A model generated the notes under the pieces. It worked only from the letters and a program-made list of their open reading frames with translations, searched no databases and was not told where the DNA came from. From Hoplostethus atlanticus (taxonomy: Eukaryota; Chordata; Actinopteri; Trachichthyiformes; Trachichthyidae), in the NCBI GenBank assembly GCA_034670405.1, contig JAXDDX010000071.1:612501-676500 (forward strand): 64,000 nt of DNA, written 5' to 3'. Position numbers and translations under genes: made by a program. Shown here one piece after another: positions 45,340-64,000 of this stretch; the first letter of the stretch is position 1; the number at the start of each line of letters is the position of its first letter.

Positions 45340-45785
45340 AGAAATGTGGTGGGGGATAAAGGGAGGGAGAGAAAACAGAGAGAAATAAAAGAGAAAAGAA
45401 AGCAAAAGAAACAGAGAGCTTCAGTGTCCTGGTTGCAGTTCTGCTGGCGTCCCATACAGGATTACAGGTTTACCAGGTTTACCAGGACAACAACAAACAC
45501 CTCAACAACCACGACGTGTTCCCCTCTGTCACAAATCCATTTTACATTTACTTTGATTTTTTTTTAGGACACAAGAGTCCAGTCCAAGAAGACAGTGGCC
45601 CTGCAGCAGCCAGCCGTGATGTGGATGATGTCACGGTGCAACATGGTGCTGTGATGGCGCCGACGTAAAGGCTCCGCTATGGAGACGCTGCAGATGAATG
45701 TGTGTGAGTTAGAGAAAGAGGTATGCCGCTCTCTGAGGCAGACAAAAACAAACAGACACTCACCTCAACCTCTGCTGCGCGCATA

Positions 45786-45786
<1 letters not shown>

Positions 45787-45866
<80 letters not shown>
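45787..45866. repeat. (AC)n microsatellite
   Basis: About 40 uninterrupted AC units. Confidence 0.96.
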
Positions 45867-45869
<3 letters not shown>

Positions 45870-48800
45870 AGCTGAGCACCCAAACCACCCACACACAGTG
45901 ACAGGCATGCGCAGTCGTTACATGAACCAGACACACACGTATGCAGCACATAGATCTAGACGCAGACCCAGCCTGGCATAGGCATGCGCATTACACACAC
46001 ACACACACACACACACACTCTCTCTCTCTCTCCCTCTGTGCTGCTGTCAAAAGCTCTTCGCGTGAGGGGGCAGACATTAACACACATGACTCCATAAATG
46101 GCAATGGAGGTAGAGAGAACAAAACCCACATCATACATACATAATCACACTCACACTCACACACACACACACATTCAACACACCCACGTTACATTCACAC
46201 ACACACTTTACAAACAGCAACCGAGGCCACCCAGCAATGAATCACACAATGCATGCATGCATGTGTGCGTGCATGCATACACAATGCATGCATGCGTGTG
46301 TGCGTGCATGCATGCATGCATTCACACCGAATCATCCAGGCGTCCCATGCACCACCCCCCCCCCCCCTCATTTGTCCCTCCTCCCCAGGGAGACTCAGAC
46401 TGTCTCTCTCTCTCTTTCAGGCACAGACTCCTATTTTTTCCTTTAAGGCGACGGTTTTAAACAACGCGTAAAAAAACCAAAATGTGCAAATTTCTCCTTC
46501 CCCCCCTGCCCCCCCCCCCCACTCCTTTTCCTTTCTCGTGCCTCCTTCTCCCCTCCGTCCTCAGTTATTGAACTTGGTTAAGTCTCCACGGATCGTACCA
46601 TGTGCTCCCCCAACACTCCACCTCTAAAATCCAGTCCACCTATAGGTGCTCGTCTCAGGACCAGGACCTCTTTGACCGACAGCCTTTCGTATTATTAGAA
46701 CAATTAAAAAGAAAAACTTGTAAATATAAAAAAACAAAAAAAACAATCACGTAAACAATTTCTCCTAAAAAGCAGACAATATTTATAACACTGGTCTAAA
46801 AAAATGGGTCAACTCCAGATCGGTTAGACAACAACTCCATGGCTCTTTTTGGTTCATGTCCGGGGCGGGGGGGGGGGGGGGGGGGGCGATACGTCTCTGT
46901 GTTTAGCTTAAGCCATCAAGAGGGGGTTTAACGAGTGACCCCTCACCTTGAGAGTGTGTGTGTCAGGCCAAACATCAATATAAACCGGCAGTGACACGAA
47001 ACAGACCGACTCCAACGTTCACCACGGCAGACTCCGCCCACTTCTGACGCCGTGCCAACAATAAGGTGCTTGAAGTTTCTCCTCCAAACTTACACAAACA
47101 AAAATGTAAAACCTCAGTATGAAAAAGAAGAACAAATATCGGTGTTTCTGCCCATTTTCCATTTTAAAATTCCACACTTTTCCTAGACTTTATCTTCTGG
47201 ACTTTTAACTTGAAAGTTCTGGTCAACTGTCACCAAATATGATACGACAACTACATAAAATGTGTAATATGTGTTTTGTGAATTAAAAATTGTTTAACTT
47301 TTTTTTTTAGCAATTCCCAAACTTTTCCAGACCTGGGAATTATCAAGCTAATGTTTCCAAAGGTTTCCAGATTTTTTCTAAACCTTTTTTCCAGTAGTGA
47401 ATTTTTTTTTCTTTGGTCGTGCCAGTGCGATATCTGAAATATTGATTCATACATTTCCCTAAGGAAAAAGTAATACACAATGATTTGTCTTTTCTAAAGG
47501 CATTCTAAAAATGCACTAGACCTATTGGTCTCTCAGGTAGGTATGAACGTAATCCAGCCAGATCACGTACTCAAACTAGTATTTGCTAACCAAACTAAAC
47601 TGTTGCACTCGCCTACACAACCCGAAGAAAAAAATATCATTGTATTAAATGCGTTTCACCGTGGTGTGGTCTCAACACAGCCTCCTTGATCTACCTCAGC
47701 CACGACTGAAGCTTGGTAACAGCGTCACCATCAGCCAGAAACGACGTGGACAGCTTGCGGTGGGATTTGAGGGGAAGCGTCGTCGTGTTTTGCCCCAACC
47801 TGCTGATTTCTCAAATACCAACTAAAGCACCATGCAGTAACAGAGCCCTATTACAGAGGTCAGAGCAGTACGATATAAAACAGCCCATTACTCAGATGAA
47901 CAGTTACCCAGACCTAGTGAGGAGGAAGCAGGTTGGGCAACGGCCTATCAAAAACCGGTTCCAATTCTGTCCCGGTTCCAAATTGCCCAATTACTCAGAA
48001 CTGATAAGCTCCTGTACTATTGATTCCCCGTATTGATGCCAGGAGGCTGGGTGGTGTTTGTCCTGACAGCAGGCCTTGGGCCTTCCGGTGTGCCATTGAT
48101 TGCAAACAATGACATATTTCGATGTTAGGGCATTAAAGCTGCATGTCGTCTGTTCCCCCTCACAACCTCTAATAGGAATCGATAAAGGAGGATTGAAAAT
48201 GGTGAAATCCTAACAATACCCAGCCCTACCTACGAGATCTGGCCGACCGCTAGCCAGACTCAAATGGTTTGGTTGTGTGTGAAATGCATCATTTCCTAAG
48301 GCAGACCAACTCTTTTGATTGTCTGGGATACTTTTTGATTCAAAACAAATGAGAATTTCACGTCAGGATTTAAACTCTTCAGCACCGACTGCCGGTGTGA
48401 AGAGGTGACCAGAGCTGCCATCCTAGCAGATCATCTACGTCCATCCAATTGAAACAGCACGACGAGACATTCGAGGCACAAAAACATGAACTTCAGTAAG
48501 CAACATATTAATGACTGAGTGAAACAGTCAGAGGATCAAAACATTGGGGCCAAATAATCTGGAGCCGCGGCATTCAAGCTCCAACTCGACAAGAGTGAAA
48601 AGGCCCTTCGGATTTGGTTGATCACAGTGTTTCAGCTGCATTGTGGGATATTGGCATTGTGTCATGGCTGCTCTCTAAAACAGGACACCCGGACCACTAC
48701 CGTACGAGCATCAAGCAGTGCTCGCATCAAAAGGTGAATTGACTGAAACTGACATTGTTGTTACCATGTGACACTTTGATTTCCTAAGATTCAAAACTTC

Positions 48801-49678
48801 CCTTTTCCTTCTAAATGCCGAACAGAAACAGGAACAAAAAAACATCATTCACCCAATTTCAGGCAATTCAAGCCCGTCGTGTCACCGTTTTGCCTTTTCC
48901 TAGATCTTGAAAACTCATCAGTCTAGACTCCTAAAACAAGAGGAAATGCATGCTGGGTAAATGCATGCCTCTCCAGTCGACTTCAGCGTAATTCCCCTTT
49001 TACCGTGTTGATCTGGTGCACTGTAGCTGAACCGGGTGACGGCACCCGAATGTGCATCAGTGTGTGTGTGCACGGCGCAGTGATGGATGAATGAATCGAC
49101 CAAGCGTGTGTGAAAACACGCCGGCTGGCCTCTCTGCCGCAGCACACGTGACCACACACACACACACACACACACACAGCCACACACACTCTATTCCTTG
49201 CCGTGTAACAATGCCTGAATTAGCACCTTTGTCCACGCCATGCATCCAGCCAGCCGAGCCCGAGGGCGTCTCTGCTGCTCACTCATGGCGAGGAATATTC
49301 TTAGGGAAACATTTTTACACACACAGCGAAAAACAAAACGTCACCGCGCTCTTGTCACATACAGACACAACTCGGTGCTAAGCTAACGGGCAGAAACTTG
49401 GGTTCGGATATTTCTGACTTTCCTTCAGATTAAAAAATAAAAAATCAAAAAAAGGGTAAAACAGCTAAATTGGACTTCTAGTATTTTAATGTTTTTAGTA
49501 AAACCACCCGTCTTTCCCTCTTCTCTTTCTGATACGTACAAAAACGTAGTTCGATTATACTCATACCGCAGGAAATAACACAGTGCATTTATCACTTGCA
49601 AACTCGGCGTGCCGCTCACAAACTCTTTGACAATCGTCGGTAACAAATTTCCTCTCCCATGGAATCCTTGGCAAAGAT

Positions 49679-49727
<49 letters not shown>

Positions 49728-50797
49728 AAATTAAAAAAGTACACAAAACTGAAATGGTCTCTTTTGATTGAAGGATGAAAAGTGTGTGGGGCTGTTGGGA
49801 AAAAGGGTTTGACCCAAGGGGCAGGAAGCTAGCCTTTTTTCATCCCCGACATTGGCCAGCAAATCCCAACATCCACCGGCCAATCAGGCTTATGGAATCA
49901 ATTAGGGCCTCAGAACGATGCCTGGTTAGTCGAGTGGACCGACTAACCAGGCAGAATTTACCAGTAGAAAGAGCAGGGTTGGGGGGTGGGGGTTCAGAAA
50001 CCATGCCAATATACACATTAAATCCTTTTAACCCCGAACCCCGTCGCCCCCATGCTCTCTGAACAGCCTTCATCTGGACAGCCAGGTAAAAAACACACAG
50101 CACAATCTCACTCAACCTCCACCGACTCAACGCTGTGGCACGCATACATTCAATATCAAAACGACAGTGTTAACGGACTTTGAGGGGGGAAAATATCACT
50201 TTCTAAAATATGATGAACCCCCGTCCCGCCCTGAACCCCAAGACAAGCCCACCCCCCCTCCCCCCCTCCCCCCACCTCCCCCCAGGGAATGTGTGTGATT
50301 AAATATGGAAAGCAAAAGGGCCTTAGTGACAGTAAACACTATTAAAAAGAAATATAATAAAAGGTTGACACAATCAGGAGAGTCTTAAAAGGTAGAAGGG
50401 GGGTGGAAGGTGAGGTGGTGGGGGTGGGGGCTAGTCGCCAACCTCCTCCCTCCCCCTTTCTCTCTCTCCTCCTCTCTATCGGTCTCTCTCCACCAGGAAG
50501 AAACATCCCAGACTGAGGCTTTCTGGGCCGTGGAGAGAGACAGACATGGATGACCTAAGGAATCAAACAAATAGCAGGTAGGAGGAAAGTGAAAGCAAAA
50601 CAGGAAGGGTAAGAAAAAAAAAAAAAAAACAGTTCCCCAGACACATGGCGGCTAGGGGAGGAGTGACGACCGACATCGCGACCACGGAGGCCACCGCGCT
50701 CTACTCACCGCCCTAGAGAAACGCCATCCTTCCCTCAACCCAACTCCCTCCCTCCCTCAATCCATCCATCCGTCTGTTCATCTGTCCATTCACTCAC

Positions 50798-59683
<8,886 letters not shown>

Positions 59684-59719
59684 TTAATGAATTAAGCATT
59701 TTGGTAAACAACTTTAAAG

Positions 59720-60010
<291 letters not shown>

Positions 60011-60734
60011 AAACAGCCGCTTACATAACTCATCTATTTCACTTGTCTTCGTCACCATCCACCAAAAAGAAACCTGTGATCAAACATGGAGGAGCTGTCA
60101 AACTTACTGCCCAAAAAAAACAAGGGATCTATATATTTAAAAAAAAAAAGGGGGAATTAATGCAGCAGTTTAGAGTGGACTCTTTTTATTTGTCAACTCA
60201 ACTACATTTGAAGAATACGGCCCGCAAATGATGGAGTAGACAAGCTGACTGGACACACGGCTTCAGCAGCATTTGGCTAGTAGCGGGTGGTACGCTCCTA
60301 CCTTGGCTACCGCCCAAAACAAACCGCTAATGGGAAACAATATGATAGTCATTAGCCTGGCCCGTCCGGTGGGAGGAGGACTTCCAGACGAGACCCAGTA
60401 ACCTAAAAAACGAGACTGCTACATCATCTCCACTCCCCCTCATCATCAACGCTGGGGAGGAAATCCACTGATGCAGCAGCAGAAGCCCGGAGGTTCAATA
60501 AGCTGGCAGGTGATCAGCACATTCAGTATTTCCTTTACATTTATCTAACTGTAATGGCTACCTCCACAGCTGGAGAATGAACACAATGAAAATTACCACT
60601 CCAAAAAAAAATTATTCACAATTCTGGTAAGAGCACAATTAGTCCATACATCATGATATAAGTATCCACTGGAACCGAGCCCAGAATGGACCCGGGAGCA
60701 AATTACCCCAACCACCCAAATCTACAATACAATT

Positions 60735-61475
60735 AAACAGGTGACACTGAGACGGTTGCTGGTTTGAATCCTCCGACCGACTGAAAGGTTTTGGAAGTGA
60801 ATGAGAAATGGTCTCGTTGCTGTCAAGGTGCCCTTGAGCAAGGTACTTAGAGGAAGAATCCACCCTGAAAACACTTTAGCACTGTTAAAAACGGGTATTC
60901 GCGATGCATCTTGCATTTTAGGGCACATTTTGTTGTTTGGTGTGTATTTCGTATTCCCACAGAAAACTGGCCAAATTTCTCCACAGACAGCAGCCAAGAT
61001 AGACCAGAATGCAATGCAGCCACAGTTACCATCTTTGTGGATCAGTCGTCAGTAGTATGTGAAAGGCTCCAGTTTCTTTGATGGCTTTTTTGTTATTTGA
61101 AAAAACATGTACAGCACACCAAGGTGTTGTTCTCTCTCCACTCTCACTTCTTCTCAACTGGAAAAACATATATAGCTCTGGGTTTCTTGAAAGGCATTCT
61201 GGGAAACATAGGAAATCACTAACTGAAGTAGTACTAGGCAGGTTGAGGTAAACCAAAAAAGTGAAAAACACTCATTGAACATCACAAATTGATGACATCT
61301 AACAGTGTAATAGTATCTGAGGGTGGATTTTCCTCCAGTGGAGTTGCTCTTTGGCCAACAATCCACGCTGTGGTTGTGCTGAGAAGCTCCCAGGTGTGAA
61401 TATGAAGCAGGGCGTTACTGAAAAGCAGCGTGCTCGCTCAGCAAACCTTCCCTGGATAAATAAAGGTTAAAAAAA
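60735..61475 (+). mobile_element. SINE interrupted by a nested MITE
   Basis: The left part has a B-box-like CTGGTTTGAATCCTC and GTGCCCTTGAGCAAGGTACT, as in the SINE at 62760. The right part resumes at about 61336 with CCAGTGGAGTTGCTCTTTGG and ends TCCCTGGATAAATAAAGG. The MITE at 60850-61335 separates them. Confidence 0.7.
60850..61335. mobile_element. MITE-like element with about 36-bp inverted termini
   Basis: The left end GAGGAAGAATCCACCCTGAA and right end GGGTGGATTTTCCTC are complementary over about 36 bp with mismatches (both arms run on to CACTGTTA). The interior has no coding capacity. A partly matching inverted copy lies near 41230-41395. The target duplication could not be resolved. 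Confidence 0.65.
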
Positions 61476-62062
61476 TATGTGGGCTAAATCAATCCTGGGC
61501 TCTAGCCATATGCCTACACAAGCAGCGCTGAGAATAAAGTCTGATTACAGAGCCTTCAGCATTTCAACATCAACACACAGGCTACCTCTTTATAGCAACT
61601 CATTAATTTGATTGATAGATATAGGCATATTAAGGAAAAGCGCTGGGCTGAGTAAATCCAAGTCCTACACGTTTCATTGACAGTGTTTCAATTTAATTAA
61701 AAAGAAATGAAAAGGGGGGAATTATGGCTAAAATTATATTCTTGATTATTTTCTAGAAAATGTGATCACAACAATTAGTCTCAATGATTTGAGGACAAAA
61801 AATATTTTACTGCATTTCTAGCCTCTTATAACAAGATTTTCAAATTTCACTTTCCATTTTCTACAGCGTGCATTTCAACTGAGATGCTTCAATATTGCCA
61901 ATATCCCAACCAAAACTAAAGTTGCTTTGTGGTTATGCACTAAACGGTTCCATTCACACATCTTTTATTTAACTGGGAACAATTTGTACAATGTCAACCT
62001 GACAAAAATGATCTTAACATATCGAAACACTGTCAACATTAAGTATATGAAGGGAGTTGCTG

Positions 62063-62442
62063 AAGGGAATGCCACCCATGTTGAGAATCCACATGCTGTT
62101 CCTGGGCCAGGTTAAGTCAATATTTGTGAACATGCACCACTCCTTCCTGAAGCTGAAGAAATAACACCGTGAATTTGTGATGTCACTGGGATGTAAGATC
62201 TGGCATTGTGCCAGTGACAATGAATGGGGCGCTGACTTTATGGGTCCATAAAGTCAGCGGGTGTGTGAGTTCTTGCACCCAAATGAGGTTTAAGATTCTA
62301 CTTCAAACCTGTTAGCAAAGTTAGAATATAAACTTCATTTTGGTGTGAAAACGCAACTTTGATTTTACACCCCTGGGCCATCACAAGTTTAACGGTTCCC
62401 TCTGACTGAGACGGGAGCGGTTACATGGGTGGCATTCCCCTT
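62063..62442. mobile_element. MITE-like element with AAGGG(G)AATGCCACCCATGT termini
   Basis: Terminal inverted repeats of 19-20 bp at 62063-62081 and 62423-62442 with one base of difference. The interior contains a 14-bp-arm palindrome (62230-62259, CGCTGACTTTATGG and its complement around GT) and a nested GTCACTGG/CCAGTGAC pair. No open frame of note. Confidence 0.65.
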
Positions 62443-62759
62443 AATGCGCAGGATTTGTTTTAATTTCCTACTTTTTTCAATAACATCACAACTATTTGGA
62501 CATAAATAAATCAGCGGTTATCGACCATTGTAGTGTGACACTTTGGTGTGCCATGACATTTTGTTTCAATGCAAACAAATCAATACGCATTAGATTAACG
62601 CCATTATAATTCAACCCGAGCAGCTCAGAATGATATTTTCTCCACGCATTTTGGGTGTTGTCCAGGACTGGTTTACACAGTGTATCCCTCAGACTTAAAG
62701 GGCTATATAACCATCTAAGTGATAATCAATAACTGGATTTCTGTGTCTCACCAAATATG

Positions 62760-63045
62760 GTTTAGAGTCACTGGTGTAATGTGGAGAGAAGCAGGCTAGA
62801 GATCAAAACATTACTGGTTCAAATCCCTAAACCTCTAAGTTAAAATGAGTGAAAAACGTTGCCCCGGCCCTTAACAACTACACTGTATGTGCCCTTGAGC
62901 AAGGCATTGAACTGACAACTGCTGCTCAGTGGCCATCAGTAGTAGACTGCTTCCAGGTGTGACTGTATAAATAAAAGGCAGGATATAGCCTTGGAAAGAA
63001 CATCAGAGTGCAGAAAATCCTCCCTGGATAAACAAAGGGGGGAAA
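62760..63045 (+). mobile_element. SINE, near full length
   Basis: B-box-like ACTGGTTCAAATCCC (about 62813), GTGCCCTTGAGCAAGGCATT (62890), GCTCAGTGGCCATCAG and TTCCAGGTGTGACTG, ending CTCCCTGGATAAACAAAGG and an A-rich tail (about 63040-63053). It provides the model for the fragments at 59060 and 60735-61475. Confidence 0.7.
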
Positions 63046-63054
63046 AAAAAAACA

Positions 63055-64000
63055 GGCATTCAATCACACCAAAAAACTGGAATCGGGCTGGAGCGTGAAA
63101 TTGATACTCATGATGACGCGCCAAGAATTTGTGACAAAGACAAAAAGTCTTTCACATGAATAGCAGTCTGAATAGCCCAAAGCTAACTTTAGCCTAGACA
63201 AATATGTGAACTGCCCGCCTGATTTGATTTCGGCACACTGAGATGTCATCCAAGGCCATCCTATTAGGCCGGGCTACCGTTTCCTCATCGCGGGTCACAG
63301 GGGTCAACACAACTTCCAGGAAACATAAAGGGGAGTTAATTTCCCCTACTTGACCTTTGGCCTTAGGTCCCCCATGTGCCCCATTATGTCCTCTCATGAC
63401 ACCACCATGTGAGCCTCTGAGTGTGTGTGTGTGTGTGGGCAGTGCAACTTGTAAAAATTCAATCTCCTGTGCCACAAACTCAGGTTTTCTTTGTGTGTAG
63501 ACCAACCACATGCTATACTACGCTGATAGTAAAGAAGTGTATCACTGAAGCCAAAACGTGGATATATAAATCAATCAATACTTCTATTGAAATCAACACT
63601 AATCCAGGCCTGTGATAGTCACATCAATCACTGTCTAATCAAACCCAGTTTCCTGGTTTAGGGAGGTTAAAGGTGGCCTGGTAGCAAGTAGCAAGCTAAA
63701 GCTAAGGCTAAAATGGGCATTAATAACCACTATTCTTCTGCATTTCATCCATAAACACGTCTAGAAATCACACGCAGTCAACAACAACATTCAGCAGCCG
63801 TTACTTTAAAAACATTTAACGCTGAAAAACAGTATTTAGCGAGACTTGGCTAGACAGTCACCAAGATGTGGCTATGGTGTAGCCTCCCTTGAGCACGACT
63901 TGAATTGAAACTTGAAAAACGGATTATTATATAACGACATACGTTAATAATACATTGATTAATCTCACATGAAAGTCTAGCGGAGGGGATGTCTCGCCGG
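63055..64000. other. nacc1 upstream or 5' intron, no feature recognised
   Basis: Ordinary AT-rich sequence with one short (GT)n run (63421-63438). No exon, promoter or CpG-rich start region is seen, so the nacc1 first exon is probably beyond the window. Confidence 0.5.

Larger units (their letters stand above)
39690..50797 (-). other. nacc1: Probable long nacc1 3' UTR / downstream region
   Basis: No coding region is supported. Minus-strand AATAAA candidates lie at about 42984, 42461, 39777 and 39697. The block is AT-rich and full of microsatellites: (CT)n 44533-44573, (AC)n 45024-45095, (GT)n 45276-45337, (AC)n 45787-45866, poly-G about 46867-46886, TGCA-rich 46249-46320 and (CA)n 49680-49721. 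It also holds a MITE copy (about 41230-41395) and a 14-bp-stem hairpin (49919-49953). How much of it is transcribed is inference. Confidence 0.35.

Overview
The window is vertebrate nuclear DNA, almost certainly from a ray-finned (teleost) fish. The genes have short exons with canonical GT-AG introns. Introns and spacers are packed with (CA)n, (CT)n and trinucleotide microsatellites, tRNA-derived SINEs, hAT-type DNA transposon remnants and LINE tails of kinds common in fish. I recognise four protein-coding genes: the 3' end of cacna1a (+, 850-6101), ier2 (-, 19682-20227), stx10 (+, 28078-35322) and nacc1 (-, 50798-59353). From memory, this order and these relative orientations match human 19p13.13 (NACC1-STX10-IER2-CACNA1A, read in the opposite direction), so this is an old conserved microsyntenic block.

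Layout. 1-849: intron of cacna1a. 850-6101: last three coding exons of cacna1a (cytosolic tail of the P/Q-type calcium channel), with a degenerate LINE on the opposite strand filling the intron at 1073-4425. 6102 to about 14.1 kb: probable long 3' UTR. 14.1-18.8 kb: spacer with a diverged GATTA-rich tandem repeat and an ATC/GAT repeat field. 18.8-20.5 kb: ier2 (single exon) with a TATA/CRE promoter; two perfect CArG boxes lie about 1 kb upstream. 21.8-23.3 kb: 1.5 kb ACT/ACA satellite containing a 744-bp duplication. 28.0-35.8 kb: stx10 in nine exons, with a 1.24-kb hAT/BED element in intron 2 and UG- or CA-repeat tracts against several exons. 36-50.8 kb: spacer plus a probable long nacc1 3' UTR, rich in microsatellites. 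50.8-59.4 kb: nacc1 in seven coding exons; a perfect 33-bp minisatellite abuts one splice donor. 59.4-64 kb: nacc1 5' intron or upstream region with a perfect (CT)144 tract, SINE copies, a MITE nested in a SINE and a second MITE.

The genes are a syntenic neighbourhood rather than a pathway: a presynaptic calcium channel, an immediate-early nuclear regulator, a trans-Golgi/endosomal SNARE and a BTB-BEN transcriptional co-repressor. The observations most worth testing concern RNA processing: the GGCAG tandem acceptor in cacna1a that switches between a long tail and an immediate stop (the same arrangement as in human CACNA1A), and (UG)n-exon-(CA)n configurations around stx10 exon 7 and nacc1 exon 6 that could pair across the exon.
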